Shown: positions 1 to 7,397 of the stretch, piece after piece
How the letters are laid out: the number at the start of each line of letters is the position of its first letter
Numbering within the stretch: position 1 is the stretch's first letter
Source: RH-AL1 sp964247745
Lineage (GTDB): Bacteria > Pseudomonadota > Alphaproteobacteria > Rhizobiales > Beijerinckiaceae
Direction: 5' to 3'
DNA length: 10,447 nt
Assembly (NCBI GenBank): GCA_964247745.1
Contig: CAXTVT010000099.1
Coordinates: 1-10,447 of the forward strand
The notes under the pieces: model-generated
Seen by the model: the letters and a program-made list of their open reading frames with translations, nothing else
What the model was told of the DNA's origin: nothing
The model's database searches: none
Made by a program: the position numbers and the translations under genes

Positions 1-1
1 C

Positions 2-1285
2 GGCCTGGTGATCGTCGACGAGGAGCAGCACTTCGGCGTCAAGCACAAGGAGCGGTTGAAGGACATGCGCGCCGAGGTGCACGTGCTGACTCTCTCCGCC
101 ACGCCGATCCCGCGCACGCTGCAACTCGCCATGACCGGCGTGCGCGACCTCTCCATTATCGCAACGCCGCCGGTCGACCGGCTCGCGGTCCGCACCTTCG
201 TCACACCATTTGACGAGCTGCTGGTGCGCGAGGCGCTGCTGCGCGAGCGCTACCGTGGCGGACAAAGCTTCTACGTCTGCCCGCGCATCGAACATATCGA
301 CGAGGCCCTGGCGTTCCTCCGCAACGCCGTGCCCGAGGCCAAGATCGTAGTGGCGCACGGCCAGATGCCGCCGACCGAGCTCGAGGACAAGATGGCGGCC
401 TTCTACGAGGGCAAGTTCGACATCCTGCTCTCGACCTCCATCGTCGAGTCCGGCCTCGACATCCCGCGCGCCAACACGCTGATCGTGCACCGGGCCGACA
501 TGTTCGGCCTCTCGCAGCTGTATCAGCTGCGCGGTCGCGTCGGCCGCTCCAAGACGCGCGCCTACGCGCTGTTCACGTTGCCGCCGAACAAGACGGTAAC
601 GGCGCAGGCGGAGAAGCGGCTGAAGGTGCTGGATTCGCTGGATACGCTCGGCGCCGGCTTCCAGCTGGCCAGCCACGACCTCGACATCCGCGGCGCCGGC
701 AACCTGCTCGGCGACGAACAGTCCGGCCACATCAAAGAGGTCGGCTACGAACTCTACCAGGAGATGCTGGGCGAGGCGATCGAGGCGTTGAAGCTCGGCA
801 TCGCCGACGAGCCGCCGCAGGAGGCCTGGTCGCCGCAGATCCAGACCGGCACGCCGGTCACGATCCCGGAGGTCTACGTCGAGGACGCGCAGCTGCGCGT
901 GCAGCTCTATCGTCGTCTCGCCACGCTGGAGACCGACGAAGAGATCGAGGGCTTCGCCGCCGAGCTGATCGATCGCTTCGGCCCGCTGCCGCCCGAGGTC
1001 GACCTCCTGATGAAGCTCGCCTCCATCAAGCAGCTGTGCCGCCAGGCTCACGTCGCGAAGGTCGACGCCGGCCCCAAGGGCCTCGTGCTAGCCTTCCGCG
1101 AGAACTCCTTCGCCAACCCGCAGGGGCTGGTGCGCTTCGTCACCGAGCAGGGTGCCGACGCCAAGGTGCGGCCGGACATGAAGGTCGTCTTCGTGCGAGA
1201 CTTCGAAAACCCGAAAAAGCGTCTCGAAGGAACGCGGCAGATCCTGCGCACGCTGGCGGCAATGGCGATGAAGAAGGCGGCTTAA
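2..1285 (+). CDS. mfd: Transcription-repair coupling factor Mfd, C-terminal part (5' truncated by the window)
   Basis: Mfd is a cytoplasmic ATP-driven DNA translocase that pushes stalled RNA polymerase off damaged DNA and recruits UvrA. The window holds only the last ~427 residues; the family is about 1,150 long, so the N-terminal UvrB-like and RNA polymerase-binding domains lie outside. Visible superfamily 2 helicase motifs, numbered from the first complete codon, are: motif II as DEEQ (about 6-9), which is the Mfd/RecG form; motif III SATPIPRTL (about 32-40); motif V around STSIVESGLDIPRAN (about 144-158); and motif VI QLRGRVGRS (about 175-183). The stretch after it (DIRGAGNLLGDEQSGH, about 228-243) is the conserved post-helicase region typical of Mfd. 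The C-terminal TRCF domain begins near IPEVYVEDAQLRVQLYRRL (about 288-306). The frame is intact to a TAA stop and runs open through the left edge. RecG is excluded by the TRCF domain. Confidence 0.97.
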   Translation, partial: GLVIVDEEQHFGVKHKERLKDMRAEVHVLTLSATPIPRTLQLAMTGVRDLSIIATPPVDRLAVRTFVTPFDELLVREALLRERYRGGQSFYVCPRIEHIDEALAFLRNAVPEAKIVVAHGQMPPTELEDKMAAFYEGKFDILLSTSIVESGLDIPRANTLIVHRADMFGLSQLYQLRGRVGRSKTRAYALFTLPPNKTVTAQAEKRLKVLDSLDTLGAGFQLASHDLDIRGAGNLLGDEQSGHIKEVGYELYQEMLGEAIEALKLGIADEPPQEAWSPQIQTGTPVTIPEVYVEDAQLRVQLYRRLATLETDEEIEGFAAELIDRFGPLPPEVDLLMKLASIKQLCRQAHVAKVDAGPKGLVLAFRENSFANPQGLVRFVTEQGADAKVRPDMKVVFVRDFENPKKRLEGTRQILRTLAAMAMKKAA

Positions 1286-1298
1286 ACATAAATTGCGA

Positions 1299-1320
1299 GG
1301 CACGTCGTGGCGAGCGTGCC
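1299..1320 (+). terminator. Hairpin after mfd, weak terminator candidate
   Basis: A perfect 6-bp inverted repeat, GGCACG / CGTGCC, with a 10-nt loop starts 13 nt after the mfd stop codon. An additional T-G wobble could extend it inward. No run of T follows, so it is not a standard intrinsic terminator. It could stabilise the 3' end or act with Rho, or be chance in GC-rich DNA. Confidence 0.22.
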
Positions 1321-1385
1321 AACCAGTGTCGGTCGGCGTCCGGGTATGCTTTCCTCGACGCCGCGGCATCGGTAATTGGTGTCGC

Positions 1386-2282
1386 ATGACCCGCCTGCGC
1401 ACCTTCGTCGCCTGTATCGCCTGGCCGGCCCTGCTCCTGGCGGCGATCGCCACCACCGCGTACGGTTTCGCCCGCGGCATGCCGATCCTGGCGTTCAACC
1501 TGACCTATCTCGGCCTGGTCGCGGCCCTCCTCGGGCTCGAACATTGGATGCCGCACGAGGAGAGCTGGGTGCCGCGCGACGGTCAACTCGTCCTCGACCT
1601 CGGCCACACGCTGGTCAGCAACGGGACGGTGCAGGTGCTGGTGGTGTTCTCCAGCGTCATCGGCCTCTCGGCGCCGATCGCGGAGTGTGGACACCACGGC
1701 CTCGGGATCTGGCCGCACGGCTGGCCGCTGGCGGCTCAGGTCGCGCTCGGGCTCTGCGTCTCCGAATTCGCCGCCTATTGGGCGCACCGGCTCGCGCACG
1801 AATGGCGGCCGCTCTGGTATTTCCACGCCGTCCACCACGGCGTCGGCAGGCTGTGGTGCGTAAACTCCGGCCGCTTCCATTTCGTCGATGCGCTCAAGAG
1901 CGTGGTGCCAGGCGTCGCGATCCTCGTCGCAGCCGGCTCGCCGGCCGAGATCATGGCGTGGCTCTCGGCGCTGACCGGCTACATCGGGCTGATGACCCAC
2001 ACCAATGCGACGATGCGCTTCGGGCCGCTGTCCTACGTCTTCAACACACCCGAGCTGCACCGATGGCATCACAGCATGGACCTGCTCGAGGGCAACAAGA
2101 ACTACGGCGAGAACCTCGTGATCTGGGACCTGGCGTTCGGCACCTGGTTCAACGAGCCACGCCGGCCGCCGGCGAAGATCGGAATCCGCGAGGCGATGCC
2201 GGCGCGACTCGGCGCGCAGCTCGTGTGGCCGTTTCTCAGGCTTCGTGCGCGCATGGCAAAGCGGTGTGGGCCCATCGTCTGA
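1386..2282 (+). CDS. Fatty acid hydroxylase / sterol desaturase family membrane protein
   Basis: Members of this family are integral membrane di-iron enzymes that hydroxylate or desaturate lipids such as fatty acids, sterols, carotenoids or ornithine lipids. The 298-residue protein has the expected histidine clusters: HRLAH (134-138, HX3H), HAVHH (147-151, HX2HH), H205 in THTN, and HRWHH (225-229, HX2HH), followed by the family-typical NYGENLVIWDLAFGTWF (239-255). Hydrophobic stretches near 9-28, 36-53, 75-97, 114-131 and 172-200 are candidate membrane segments, with the metal site on one face. The ATG at 1386 is chosen because it gives a natural hydrophobic N-terminus; the frame is open back to 1293, but those codons read like non-coding DNA. 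No strong ribosome-binding site is visible. The gene lies 100 nt after mfd and is probably separate from it. The substrate cannot be told from sequence. Confidence 0.9.
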   Translation: MTRLRTFVACIAWPALLLAAIATTAYGFARGMPILAFNLTYLGLVAALLGLEHWMPHEESWVPRDGQLVLDLGHTLVSNGTVQVLVVFSSVIGLSAPIAECGHHGLGIWPHGWPLAAQVALGLCVSEFAAYWAHRLAHEWRPLWYFHAVHHGVGRLWCVNSGRFHFVDALKSVVPGVAILVAAGSPAEIMAWLSALTGYIGLMTHTNATMRFGPLSYVFNTPELHRWHHSMDLLEGNKNYGENLVIWDLAFGTWFNEPRRPPAKIGIREAMPARLGAQLVWPFLRLRARMAKRCGPIV

Positions 2283-2335
2283 CGATTGCGAGCTGCGACG
2301 GCGACAGCAGCCTTAATGTCTTTTCAAAGCCCGCG

Positions 2336-2355
2336 AAGCGAGGCTGTCTCGTTTT
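2336..2355 (+). terminator. Probable intrinsic terminator of the desaturase-family gene
   Basis: About 54 nt after the desaturase stop there is a stem-loop: CGAG (2339-2342) pairs with CTCG (2348-2351) around the loop GCTGT. A G-T wobble and two A-T pairs with the following TTTT extend it to seven pairs. The T tract is short but directly abuts the stem. On the other strand no U tract would follow, so it serves + strand transcription and not glgX. The rest of the 167-nt convergent gap (2283-2449) holds only small GC-rich inverted repeats. Confidence 0.45.
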
Positions 2356-2449
2356 GGTATCGGACGATCGAAACGGGCACGGAGCGTGTCCGAATCGGCT
2401 TTGACTTAAGGTTCGTCGTCCGTTCGCGACCGCCGCTCGGCGCCTCGCC

Positions 2450-4567
2450 TCAAGCCCTCTGCATCAGGAACAGAAGCACCGAACGCCCGGTGGCGTCGTA
2501 ACGATCGCCTGTCTTGAAAGAAGGCTCGTCGGCAAGGTCGGGCTGATTGGTGTCGATGAGCAAGGTCCAGCCGGTGCCGTCGGGCGGATCGGGCAAGGTG
2601 AAGCCGACGAGATCCTGCCAGCCGTTGAACACCAGCAGCATGGTCTCGTCCGAGCCGCGGCGCTTTATGCCGGTCTCCTGGGCGCGGCCGTCCATCAGCA
2701 TGCCGAAGCAGCGGGTGTTGGGATCGTCCCAGTCGCCCGGCCCCATTTCGTGGCCGCCGGTGCCGATCCAGGTCAGGTCCTTGGTTCCGGTATCCTCGTT
2801 GTAGTCGCCCGACAGGAAGCGCGAGTGGCGCAGGATCGGGTATTTGCGGCGCAGCGCCGTCAGCTTCCGGGTGAAGGCGATGAGGTCGCGGCCCTTCGCC
2901 TCCATGTCCCAGTGCAGCCAGGATATCTCGCTGTCCTGACAATAGGCGTTGTTGTTGCCGCCCTGGGTGCGGCCGAACTCGTCGCCGGCGAGCAGCATCG
3001 GCGTGCCCTGCGACAGCAGCAGCGTCGCCAGCATGTTGCGGATCTGGCGTTCGCGCAGCAGATTGATGCCTTCGTCGTCGGTCGGCCCCTCGACGCCGCA
3101 GTTCCAGGAGCGGTTGTCCGAGTTGCCGTCCTTGTTGTCCTCGCCGTTGGCCTCGTTGTGCTTCTCGTCGTAGGTGACGGTGTCGTTCAGCGTGAAGCCG
3201 TCGTGCGCGGTGACGAAGTTCACGCAGGACCAGGCGCGACGGCCCTGATGGTTGAAGCTCTCCGCCGAGGCGCAGAGACGCGCGGCGAGCGTGCCGACGC
3301 CGGCACGCCCACGCCAGAAGTCGCGCACGTCGTCGCGGAACTTGTCGGTCCATTCCGCCCAGCCCGGTGGGAACGAGCCGACTTGGTAGCCGCCGGGGCC
3401 GATGTCCCAGGGCTCGGCGATGAGCTTGACTGCGCCCAGCACCGGGTCCTGGCCCACGGCCTTGAGGAAGCCGGACTGGTTGTCGAAGCCGTTGGGCTCG
3501 CGCGCGAGAATGGTGCCGAGGTCGAAGCGGAAGCCGTCGACGTGCATCTCCTCGACCCAGTAGCGCAGCGAGTCGGTCACCATCTGGATGACGCGCCAAT
3601 GCGACAGGTTCACCGTGTTGCCGGTGCCGGTGTCGTTGACGTAGTAGCGCCGATCGTCCGGCATCAGCCGGTAGTAGCTGGCGTTGTCGATGCCCTTGAA
3701 GGACAGCGTCGGTCCCAGATGATTGCCCTCCGCGGTGTGGTTGTAGACGACGTCGAGGATGATCTCGAGCCCCACCTCGTGGAAGCGGGCGACCATCTCC
3801 TTGAACTCGCGCAGCGAGTTCGGCACGTCGGGCGCATAGCGCGGCGTCGGCGCGAAGAAGCCGATCGTGTTGTATCCCCAGTAGTTCGCGAGGCCGCGAT
3901 CCACGAGGAAGTCGTCCTGCACGAAGGTGTGGATCGGCAGCAGCTCGACGGACGTGACGCCGAGCGCCTTGATGTAGTCCACCACCTTCTTCTGCCCGAG
4001 ACCCTTGTAGGTGCCGCGCAGCTCTTCCGGCACTTCGGCATCGAGCATCGTGAAACCCTTGACGTGGGTTTCGTAGGTGATGGTGCGGTCCCACGGCACC
4101 TTGCGATCCGGCGGCTCGCCTTGCCAGTCGAAATTCTGGTCGACCACCACGCACTTGGGCATGTACGGCGCCGAATCGCGCTCGTCGAAGGTCAGGTCGT
4201 CGCCGCTCTCCATCTTGTAGCCGAAGACGGCCGGGTTCCACTCGAGCTCGAAGGCGTGGGCGCGGGCATAAGGGTCGAGCAGCAGCTTGTTGGGATTGAA
4301 GCGGTGGCCTTTCTTGGGCTCGTAGGGTCCATGCACGCGGTAGCCGTAGAACTGCCCGGGATGGACTCCTTCGATGTAGCCGTGGAAGACCTCGTTGGTG
4401 TATTCCGGCAGCTCGATCCGCGCGATCTCCTTCTTGCCGGACTCGTCGAACAGGCAGACTTCCACCTTCTCGGCATTCGCGGAAAACAGGGCGAAGTTGG
4501 TTCCGTTGCCATCCCAGTGGGTTCCACGAGGATAGGGCAGGCCTTCGCGCAGTTTGTAGTCGCTCAC
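2450..4567 (-). CDS. glgX: Glycogen debranching enzyme GlgX (isoamylase-type, GH13)
   Basis: GlgX hydrolyses alpha-1,6 branches of phosphorylase-limit glycogen in the cytoplasm, releasing short malto-oligosaccharides. The protein is 705 residues from the chosen start, normal for the family. An N-terminal CBM48-type beta-sandwich (GLPYPRGTHWDGNGTNFALFS, about 9-30) precedes the GH13 barrel. Catalytic-barrel motifs are intact: DVVYNH (272-277), DGFRFD with nucleophile D349, LIAEPWD with acid/base E385, and TAHD with D456. GDEFGRTQGGNNNAYCQD (528-545) is highly characteristic of GlgX. The GTG at 4567 is preferred over the upstream ATG at 4627 because GAGGAG sits 7 nt before it and family members begin shortly before the PYP motif; the ATG has no good site and would add 20 unconserved residues. 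No other glg genes are in the window, so it appears monocistronic. TreX/isoamylase homologues are related, but GlgX fits best. Confidence 0.96.
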   Translation of the reverse strand: MSDYKLREGLPYPRGTHWDGNGTNFALFSANAEKVEVCLFDESGKKEIARIELPEYTNEVFHGYIEGVHPGQFYGYRVHGPYEPKKGHRFNPNKLLLDPYARAHAFELEWNPAVFGYKMESGDDLTFDERDSAPYMPKCVVVDQNFDWQGEPPDRKVPWDRTITYETHVKGFTMLDAEVPEELRGTYKGLGQKKVVDYIKALGVTSVELLPIHTFVQDDFLVDRGLANYWGYNTIGFFAPTPRYAPDVPNSLREFKEMVARFHEVGLEIILDVVYNHTAEGNHLGPTLSFKGIDNASYYRLMPDDRRYYVNDTGTGNTVNLSHWRVIQMVTDSLRYWVEEMHVDGFRFDLGTILAREPNGFDNQSGFLKAVGQDPVLGAVKLIAEPWDIGPGGYQVGSFPPGWAEWTDKFRDDVRDFWRGRAGVGTLAARLCASAESFNHQGRRAWSCVNFVTAHDGFTLNDTVTYDEKHNEANGEDNKDGNSDNRSWNCGVEGPTDDEGINLLRERQIRNMLATLLLSQGTPMLLAGDEFGRTQGGNNNAYCQDSEISWLHWDMEAKGRDLIAFTRKLTALRRKYPILRHSRFLSGDYNEDTGTKDLTWIGTGGHEMGPGDWDDPNTRCFGMLMDGRAQETGIKRRGSDETMLLVFNGWQDLVGFTLPDPPDGTGWTLLIDTNQPDLADEPSFKTGDRYDATGRSVLLFLMQRA

Positions 4568-4574
4568 GTCAACG

Positions 4575-4580
4575 CTCCTC
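4575..4580 (-). promoter_or_regulatory. Shine-Dalgarno site that fixes the glgX GTG start
   Basis: On the minus strand the sequence GAGGAG lies 7 nt upstream of the GTG at 4567-4565. It is the strongest ribosome-binding site near this gene and is the main reason for preferring the GTG to the ATG 60 nt upstream. Confidence 0.7.
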
Positions 4581-4680
4581 GTCCGCACCGGTGCTGCAGT
4601 GCGGTGCTGCCGCGTAACGGACGCCATGGCAAGTCGTTCATCTTCGGTTCATGGGCTTTTCTCGGCTGCGTCGATCAAAT

Positions 4681-4685
4681 GAAGG
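4681..4685 (+). promoter_or_regulatory. Shine-Dalgarno site for the haloacid dehalogenase
   Basis: GAAGG lies 8 nt upstream of the ATG at 4694. The alternative ATG at 4679 overlaps this motif and has no comparable site of its own, so 4694 is the better start. Confidence 0.5.
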
Positions 4686-4693
4686 TTTTCTCC

Positions 4694-5404
4694 ATGCTCG
4701 AAACGCGCGCGCTGCTCTTCGACGTGCAGGGCACGACGGTGGACTTCTACCGGCCACTTCTCGGCATCGGCGAGCGCGTGAACGCGGCCAAGGACTTGGC
4801 GATCGACTGGGCCGCTTTCTCCGTGCGCTGGCGCGCGCTCTATCGCGAGACGATGGATGCGGTGATCGACGGCCGGCATCCCTGGGTCCGGGTCGATGCC
4901 ATCTACCGTGCCTGCCTCGACAGGCTACTGAGCGAAGACGGCCTCTCCGCCCGCTTCACCGGGGAAGAGCGTGACGCGATCAACGCGGTCTGGACGCAGC
5001 TCGATCCCTGGTCCGACGCGCGCGCCGGTCTCTCCAGGCTGGCACGACGCTACACGCTGGCGACGCTGTCGAATGCCGGGATGGCGGCGGTGATCGCCGT
5101 GGTGAAACGCGCCGCCCTGCCGTTCGATGCCGTGCTCACCGCCGAACTCGCCCGGGCCTACAAGCCGGCGATGGACGTCTACCGGCTCGCGGTCGACTAC
5201 CTCGACCTGCCGCCCGGGGCGATGATGATGGTTGCCTGCCACAAATACGACCTGCACGCCGCCAGAGCGTTCGGGATGAAGACCGCCTTCGTGGCGCGGC
5301 CCTTGGAGTTCGGGCCGCAAGGCAAGCCGGATGTCACGCCGGACCCGTCCTTCGACGTGAACGCGCGTGACTTTCTCGACCTGGCCGACCAGCTGGGGGC
5401 ATGA
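4694..5404 (+). CDS. Haloacid dehalogenase, type II (L-2-haloacid dehalogenase-like, HAD superfamily)
   Basis: Type II haloacid dehalogenases hydrolyse L-2-haloalkanoic acids to D-2-hydroxy acids through an aspartyl-ester intermediate in the cytoplasm. The 236-residue protein matches family length. Motif I is FDVQGT with nucleophile D10 and T14, the same numbers as in the Pseudomonas L-DEX enzyme. The halide/carboxylate-binding arginine is probably R47 (after W46), motif II is TLSNA (124-128), the lysine is K157 in AYKP, Y163 follows, and motif IV is ACHKYD with D186. Positions equivalent to L-DEX Ser175 and Asn177 are A181 and H183, a variant seen in many homologues, so substrate is uncertain. 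The start at 4694 has GAAGG 8 nt upstream; an ATG at 4679 lacks a site. The frame stays open far upstream only as the antisense of glgX. It is divergent from glgX and 16 nt before xthA. Confidence 0.88.
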   Translation: MLETRALLFDVQGTTVDFYRPLLGIGERVNAAKDLAIDWAAFSVRWRALYRETMDAVIDGRHPWVRVDAIYRACLDRLLSEDGLSARFTGEERDAINAVWTQLDPWSDARAGLSRLARRYTLATLSNAGMAAVIAVVKRAALPFDAVLTAELARAYKPAMDVYRLAVDYLDLPPGAMMMVACHKYDLHAARAFGMKTAFVARPLEFGPQGKPDVTPDPSFDVNARDFLDLADQLGA

Positions 5405-5420
5405 TGGTCGGCGTGACGCG

Positions 5421-6197
5421 TTGAGGATCGCCACCTTCAATATCAACGACGTCAACAAGCGCCTGAACCATCTGCTGGCGTGGCTCGCGGCGTCGCAGCC
5501 CGACATCGTCTGCCTTCAGGAGCTCAAGGCGGAACAGCGGGCATTCCCCATCGACGCCATGCGCGCTGCGGGCTACGCGGCCGTCTGGCAGGGTCAACGC
5601 AGCTGGAACGGCGTCGCGATCTTGGCGCGTGGCGACCGCGAGCCGATCGTCACCGCCGCCGAGCTGCCGGGCGACCCCTCCGACGGCCAGGCTCGCTACA
5701 TCGAAGCGGCGGTGGCGGGAATCATCGTCGCCTCGATCTACCTGCCCAACGGCAATCCGCGCCCGGGGCCGAAATTCGACTACAAGCTGGCCTGGTTCGA
5801 GCGGTTGATCGCCCGCGCCTCCATCTTGCGCGTGGCCGGCGTGCCGGCGGTGCTGGCCGGCGACTATAACGTCGCCCCAAGCGACGCCGACATCTATGCC
5901 ACGACATCCTGGTCGGGCGACGCGCTGGTGCATCCAGCAAGCCGATCGGCCTTTCACCGGCTCACGACGTCCGGCTGGTGCGATGGACTGCACGCGCTTC
6001 ACCCCGGTACGCCGATCTACACGTTCTGGAGCTACAAACGCGACCGCTGGCGTCGCGATGCCGGCTTGAGGCTGGACCACCTCCTGCTTTCGCCCGCACT
6101 CGCACCGAGGCTATCGGACGCCGGCGTCGATCGCCACGTTCGCGCGCAACCCGGGTCCAGCGATCACGCGCCAGCCTGGATTATCGTCGCCGATTGA
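5421..6197 (+). CDS. xthA: Exodeoxyribonuclease III (AP endonuclease), probable TTG start
   Basis: Exonuclease III cuts DNA 5' to abasic sites and removes damaged 3' ends in base excision repair. The 258-residue protein has the endonuclease/exonuclease/phosphatase fold in order: RIATFNIND with N7 (2-10), QELK with metal ligand E34, SIYLPNG with Y107, GDYNVAP with D148 and N150, LRLDH with D219, and SSDHAP with the D248-H249 pair. All catalytic residues are present. The start is inferred: homologues begin M-R-I-A-T-F-N, and here the first codon of that block is TTG at 5421. The only in-frame upstream candidate, GTG at 5367, lies inside the dehalogenase gene and would add 18 unconserved residues. 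No strong ribosome-binding site is seen, so translation may depend on coupling to the dehalogenase 16 nt upstream. A paralogue elsewhere in the genome is common in this group. Confidence 0.92.
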   Translation: MRIATFNINDVNKRLNHLLAWLAASQPDIVCLQELKAEQRAFPIDAMRAAGYAAVWQGQRSWNGVAILARGDREPIVTAAELPGDPSDGQARYIEAAVAGIIVASIYLPNGNPRPGPKFDYKLAWFERLIARASILRVAGVPAVLAGDYNVAPSDADIYATTSWSGDALVHPASRSAFHRLTTSGWCDGLHALHPGTPIYTFWSYKRDRWRRDAGLRLDHLLLSPALAPRLSDAGVDRHVRAQPGSSDHAPAWIIVAD

Positions 6198-6213
6198 CCG
6201 GCTTGGCGCCGCC

Positions 6214-7164
6214 TCAGGAGGGCTGGAGGTCCGCAGCGTGGCTGCGTGCCTGCATCTCGACAAAGACCCGGCGGATGCGCGGCTCGCGTCGCTTCAAGCC
6301 GGCGTCGAGGCGTGACACCAGCGCCTCGATGTCGGCACCCGTGGCGACGTCGTCGATGTCCAGGCTGAGATTGACGAGGATATCGGCCGGCCCGAGATGC
6401 TGAGTCAGAATTTCGTTGATCCCGACGATCGAGGCTTCAGCTCGGACGATCTCCTCGATCGCACGCCGGACGTCCGGCGAAGCCGCTTCGCCGATCAGCA
6501 GACCATGCGTTTCGATCATCAGGAAGAAGGCCATGCCCACGAGCACCGCGCCGATCCCGATCGAGGCGGCGCCGTCCAGCACGGGCCTGTCGAGCAGCGC
6601 GGAAAGGCCGACACCGGCGAAGGCGATGAGCAGGCCGACGACCGCCGCCGTGTCCTCGGCCACCACGACGAACAGGCTCGGATCCTTGCTGCGTCGGATC
6701 GCCGAGAGAGGCGAGCCCATGCCTTGCGGCAATTCGTGGAATGCCACCCACAGCGAACTGCCCTCGGCGACGATGGCGAAGCCCAGGATGGCGAGATTGA
6801 TCCACACCCCCGCAACGTGCAGGCCCAAGAGCGTGACGACGCCGTCTGCCTCGGGATGCCTGATCTTCTCCACGCCCTCGTAGAACGAGTAGAGACCACC
6901 GGCCAGGAAGATGAGCAGCGCCACGACGAAGGAATAGAAATAGATCTCGCGGCCGTAGCCGAATGGGTGGCGCGCGTCGGCTGGTCTTTTTGCACGACGC
7001 AACCCGAACAGCAGAAGCGCCTGGTTGGCCGTGTCGACGACCGAATGCGCGCCTTCGGAGAACATCGCCGAGCTGCCGGTGAGCCCGGCACCGACGAACT
7101 TGGCAATGGCGATCGCCAGGTTGGCGCTGGCGGCGGTGACGATGGCCTTGGTACTCTCGGCCAT
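6214..7164 (-). CDS. Cation diffusion facilitator transporter (SLC30A9/ZnT9-like branch)
   Basis: CDF proteins are inner-membrane antiporters that export divalent cations (Zn, Mn, Fe, Co, Cd) in exchange for protons. From the chosen ATG the protein has 316 residues. It shows SSAMFSEGAHSVVDTANQ (31-48) with the H40-xxx-D44 metal motif of the second membrane segment and AEDTAA (169-174) with D171 in the fifth. Candidate membrane segments lie near 8-28, 33-53, 74-94, 111-133, 165-186 and 200-218. A cytoplasmic C-terminal domain (about 225-305) contains DILVNLSLDID. The KRPADARHPFGYGREIYFYSF block (59-79) resembles ZnT9-type members; this is remembered similarity only. ATG 7164 has GGAGG 4 nt upstream. 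An ATG at 7233 would add 23 polar residues without a good site. It is convergent with xthA (16-nt gap) and divergent from the next gene. Cation specificity is unknown. Confidence 0.92.
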   Translation of the reverse strand: MAESTKAIVTAASANLAIAIAKFVGAGLTGSSAMFSEGAHSVVDTANQALLLFGLRRAKRPADARHPFGYGREIYFYSFVVALLIFLAGGLYSFYEGVEKIRHPEADGVVTLLGLHVAGVWINLAILGFAIVAEGSSLWVAFHELPQGMGSPLSAIRRSKDPSLFVVVAEDTAAVVGLLIAFAGVGLSALLDRPVLDGAASIGIGAVLVGMAFFLMIETHGLLIGEAASPDVRRAIEEIVRAEASIVGINEILTQHLGPADILVNLSLDIDDVATGADIEALVSRLDAGLKRREPRIRRVFVEMQARSHAADLQPS

Positions 7165-7168
7165 CTCG

Positions 7169-7173
7169 CCTCC
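7169..7173 (-). promoter_or_regulatory. Shine-Dalgarno site for the CDF transporter
   Basis: GGAGG on the minus strand lies 4 nt before the ATG at 7164. The spacing is a little short, but it is the only good site nearby and favours this start over the ATG at 7233. Confidence 0.55.
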
Positions 7174-7290
7174 GTTCGGATCGTGCGAAGGAAGCCGTAT
7201 GAGGAGGATGCGGTTCCGCTCTTTACGGGCCATGGTCTCGAGAGATCAGGCCGCCGAGCCGCCGATCGAGGTGCCCGGGGACATGGATCG

Positions 7291-7351
7291 CGGACGCGAC
7301 AGCCCTCACAAAGGCGTGGCGGGCGGCATTGCCGGTGGCCGATCGCGTCCG
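7291..7351. repeat. 9-bp perfect inverted repeat in the divergent intergenic region
   Basis: CGGACGCGA at 7291-7299 is exactly reverse-complementary to TCGCGTCCG at 7343-7351, separated by 43 nt. A small CGGC-ATT-GCCG hairpin (7324-7334) lies inside the spacer. The repeat sits in the 233-nt gap between the divergent CDF gene and the exported Rossmann protein, ending 46 nt before the latter's start. It could be paired operator half-sites, a leader structure, or chance in GC-rich DNA. The rest of the gap shows no promoter that I can call. Confidence 0.4.
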
Positions 7352-7397
7352 AGCGCCTAGGTATGGCGACCTGCTCTCGACCCTGGAGACGTCTCAC

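Noticed and set aside
1286..1385. Extended N-terminus for the desaturase-family protein using the start at 1293.
   Set aside because: The extra 31 residues are Arg/Cys-rich and unlike the membrane-protein start of this family, and they overlap the hairpin after mfd. ATG 1386 is more natural.
2283..2449. A small + strand open frame (from 2286) in the convergent gap, and a glgX terminator.
   Set aside because: The frame runs into the 3' end of glgX on the opposite strand, has no ribosome-binding site and no recognisable sequence. The inverted repeats near 2378-2388 and 2431-2442 lack a U tract on the glgX strand.
2750..4693. Very long open frame on the + strand antisense to glgX, continuous with the dehalogenase gene (884 codons in all).
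   Set aside because: It mirrors glgX codons in a GC-rich genome, its translation is Val/Arg/Asp-rich without recognisable motifs, and glgX has all catalytic motifs on the other strand. Only the part from 4694 onward is a real gene.
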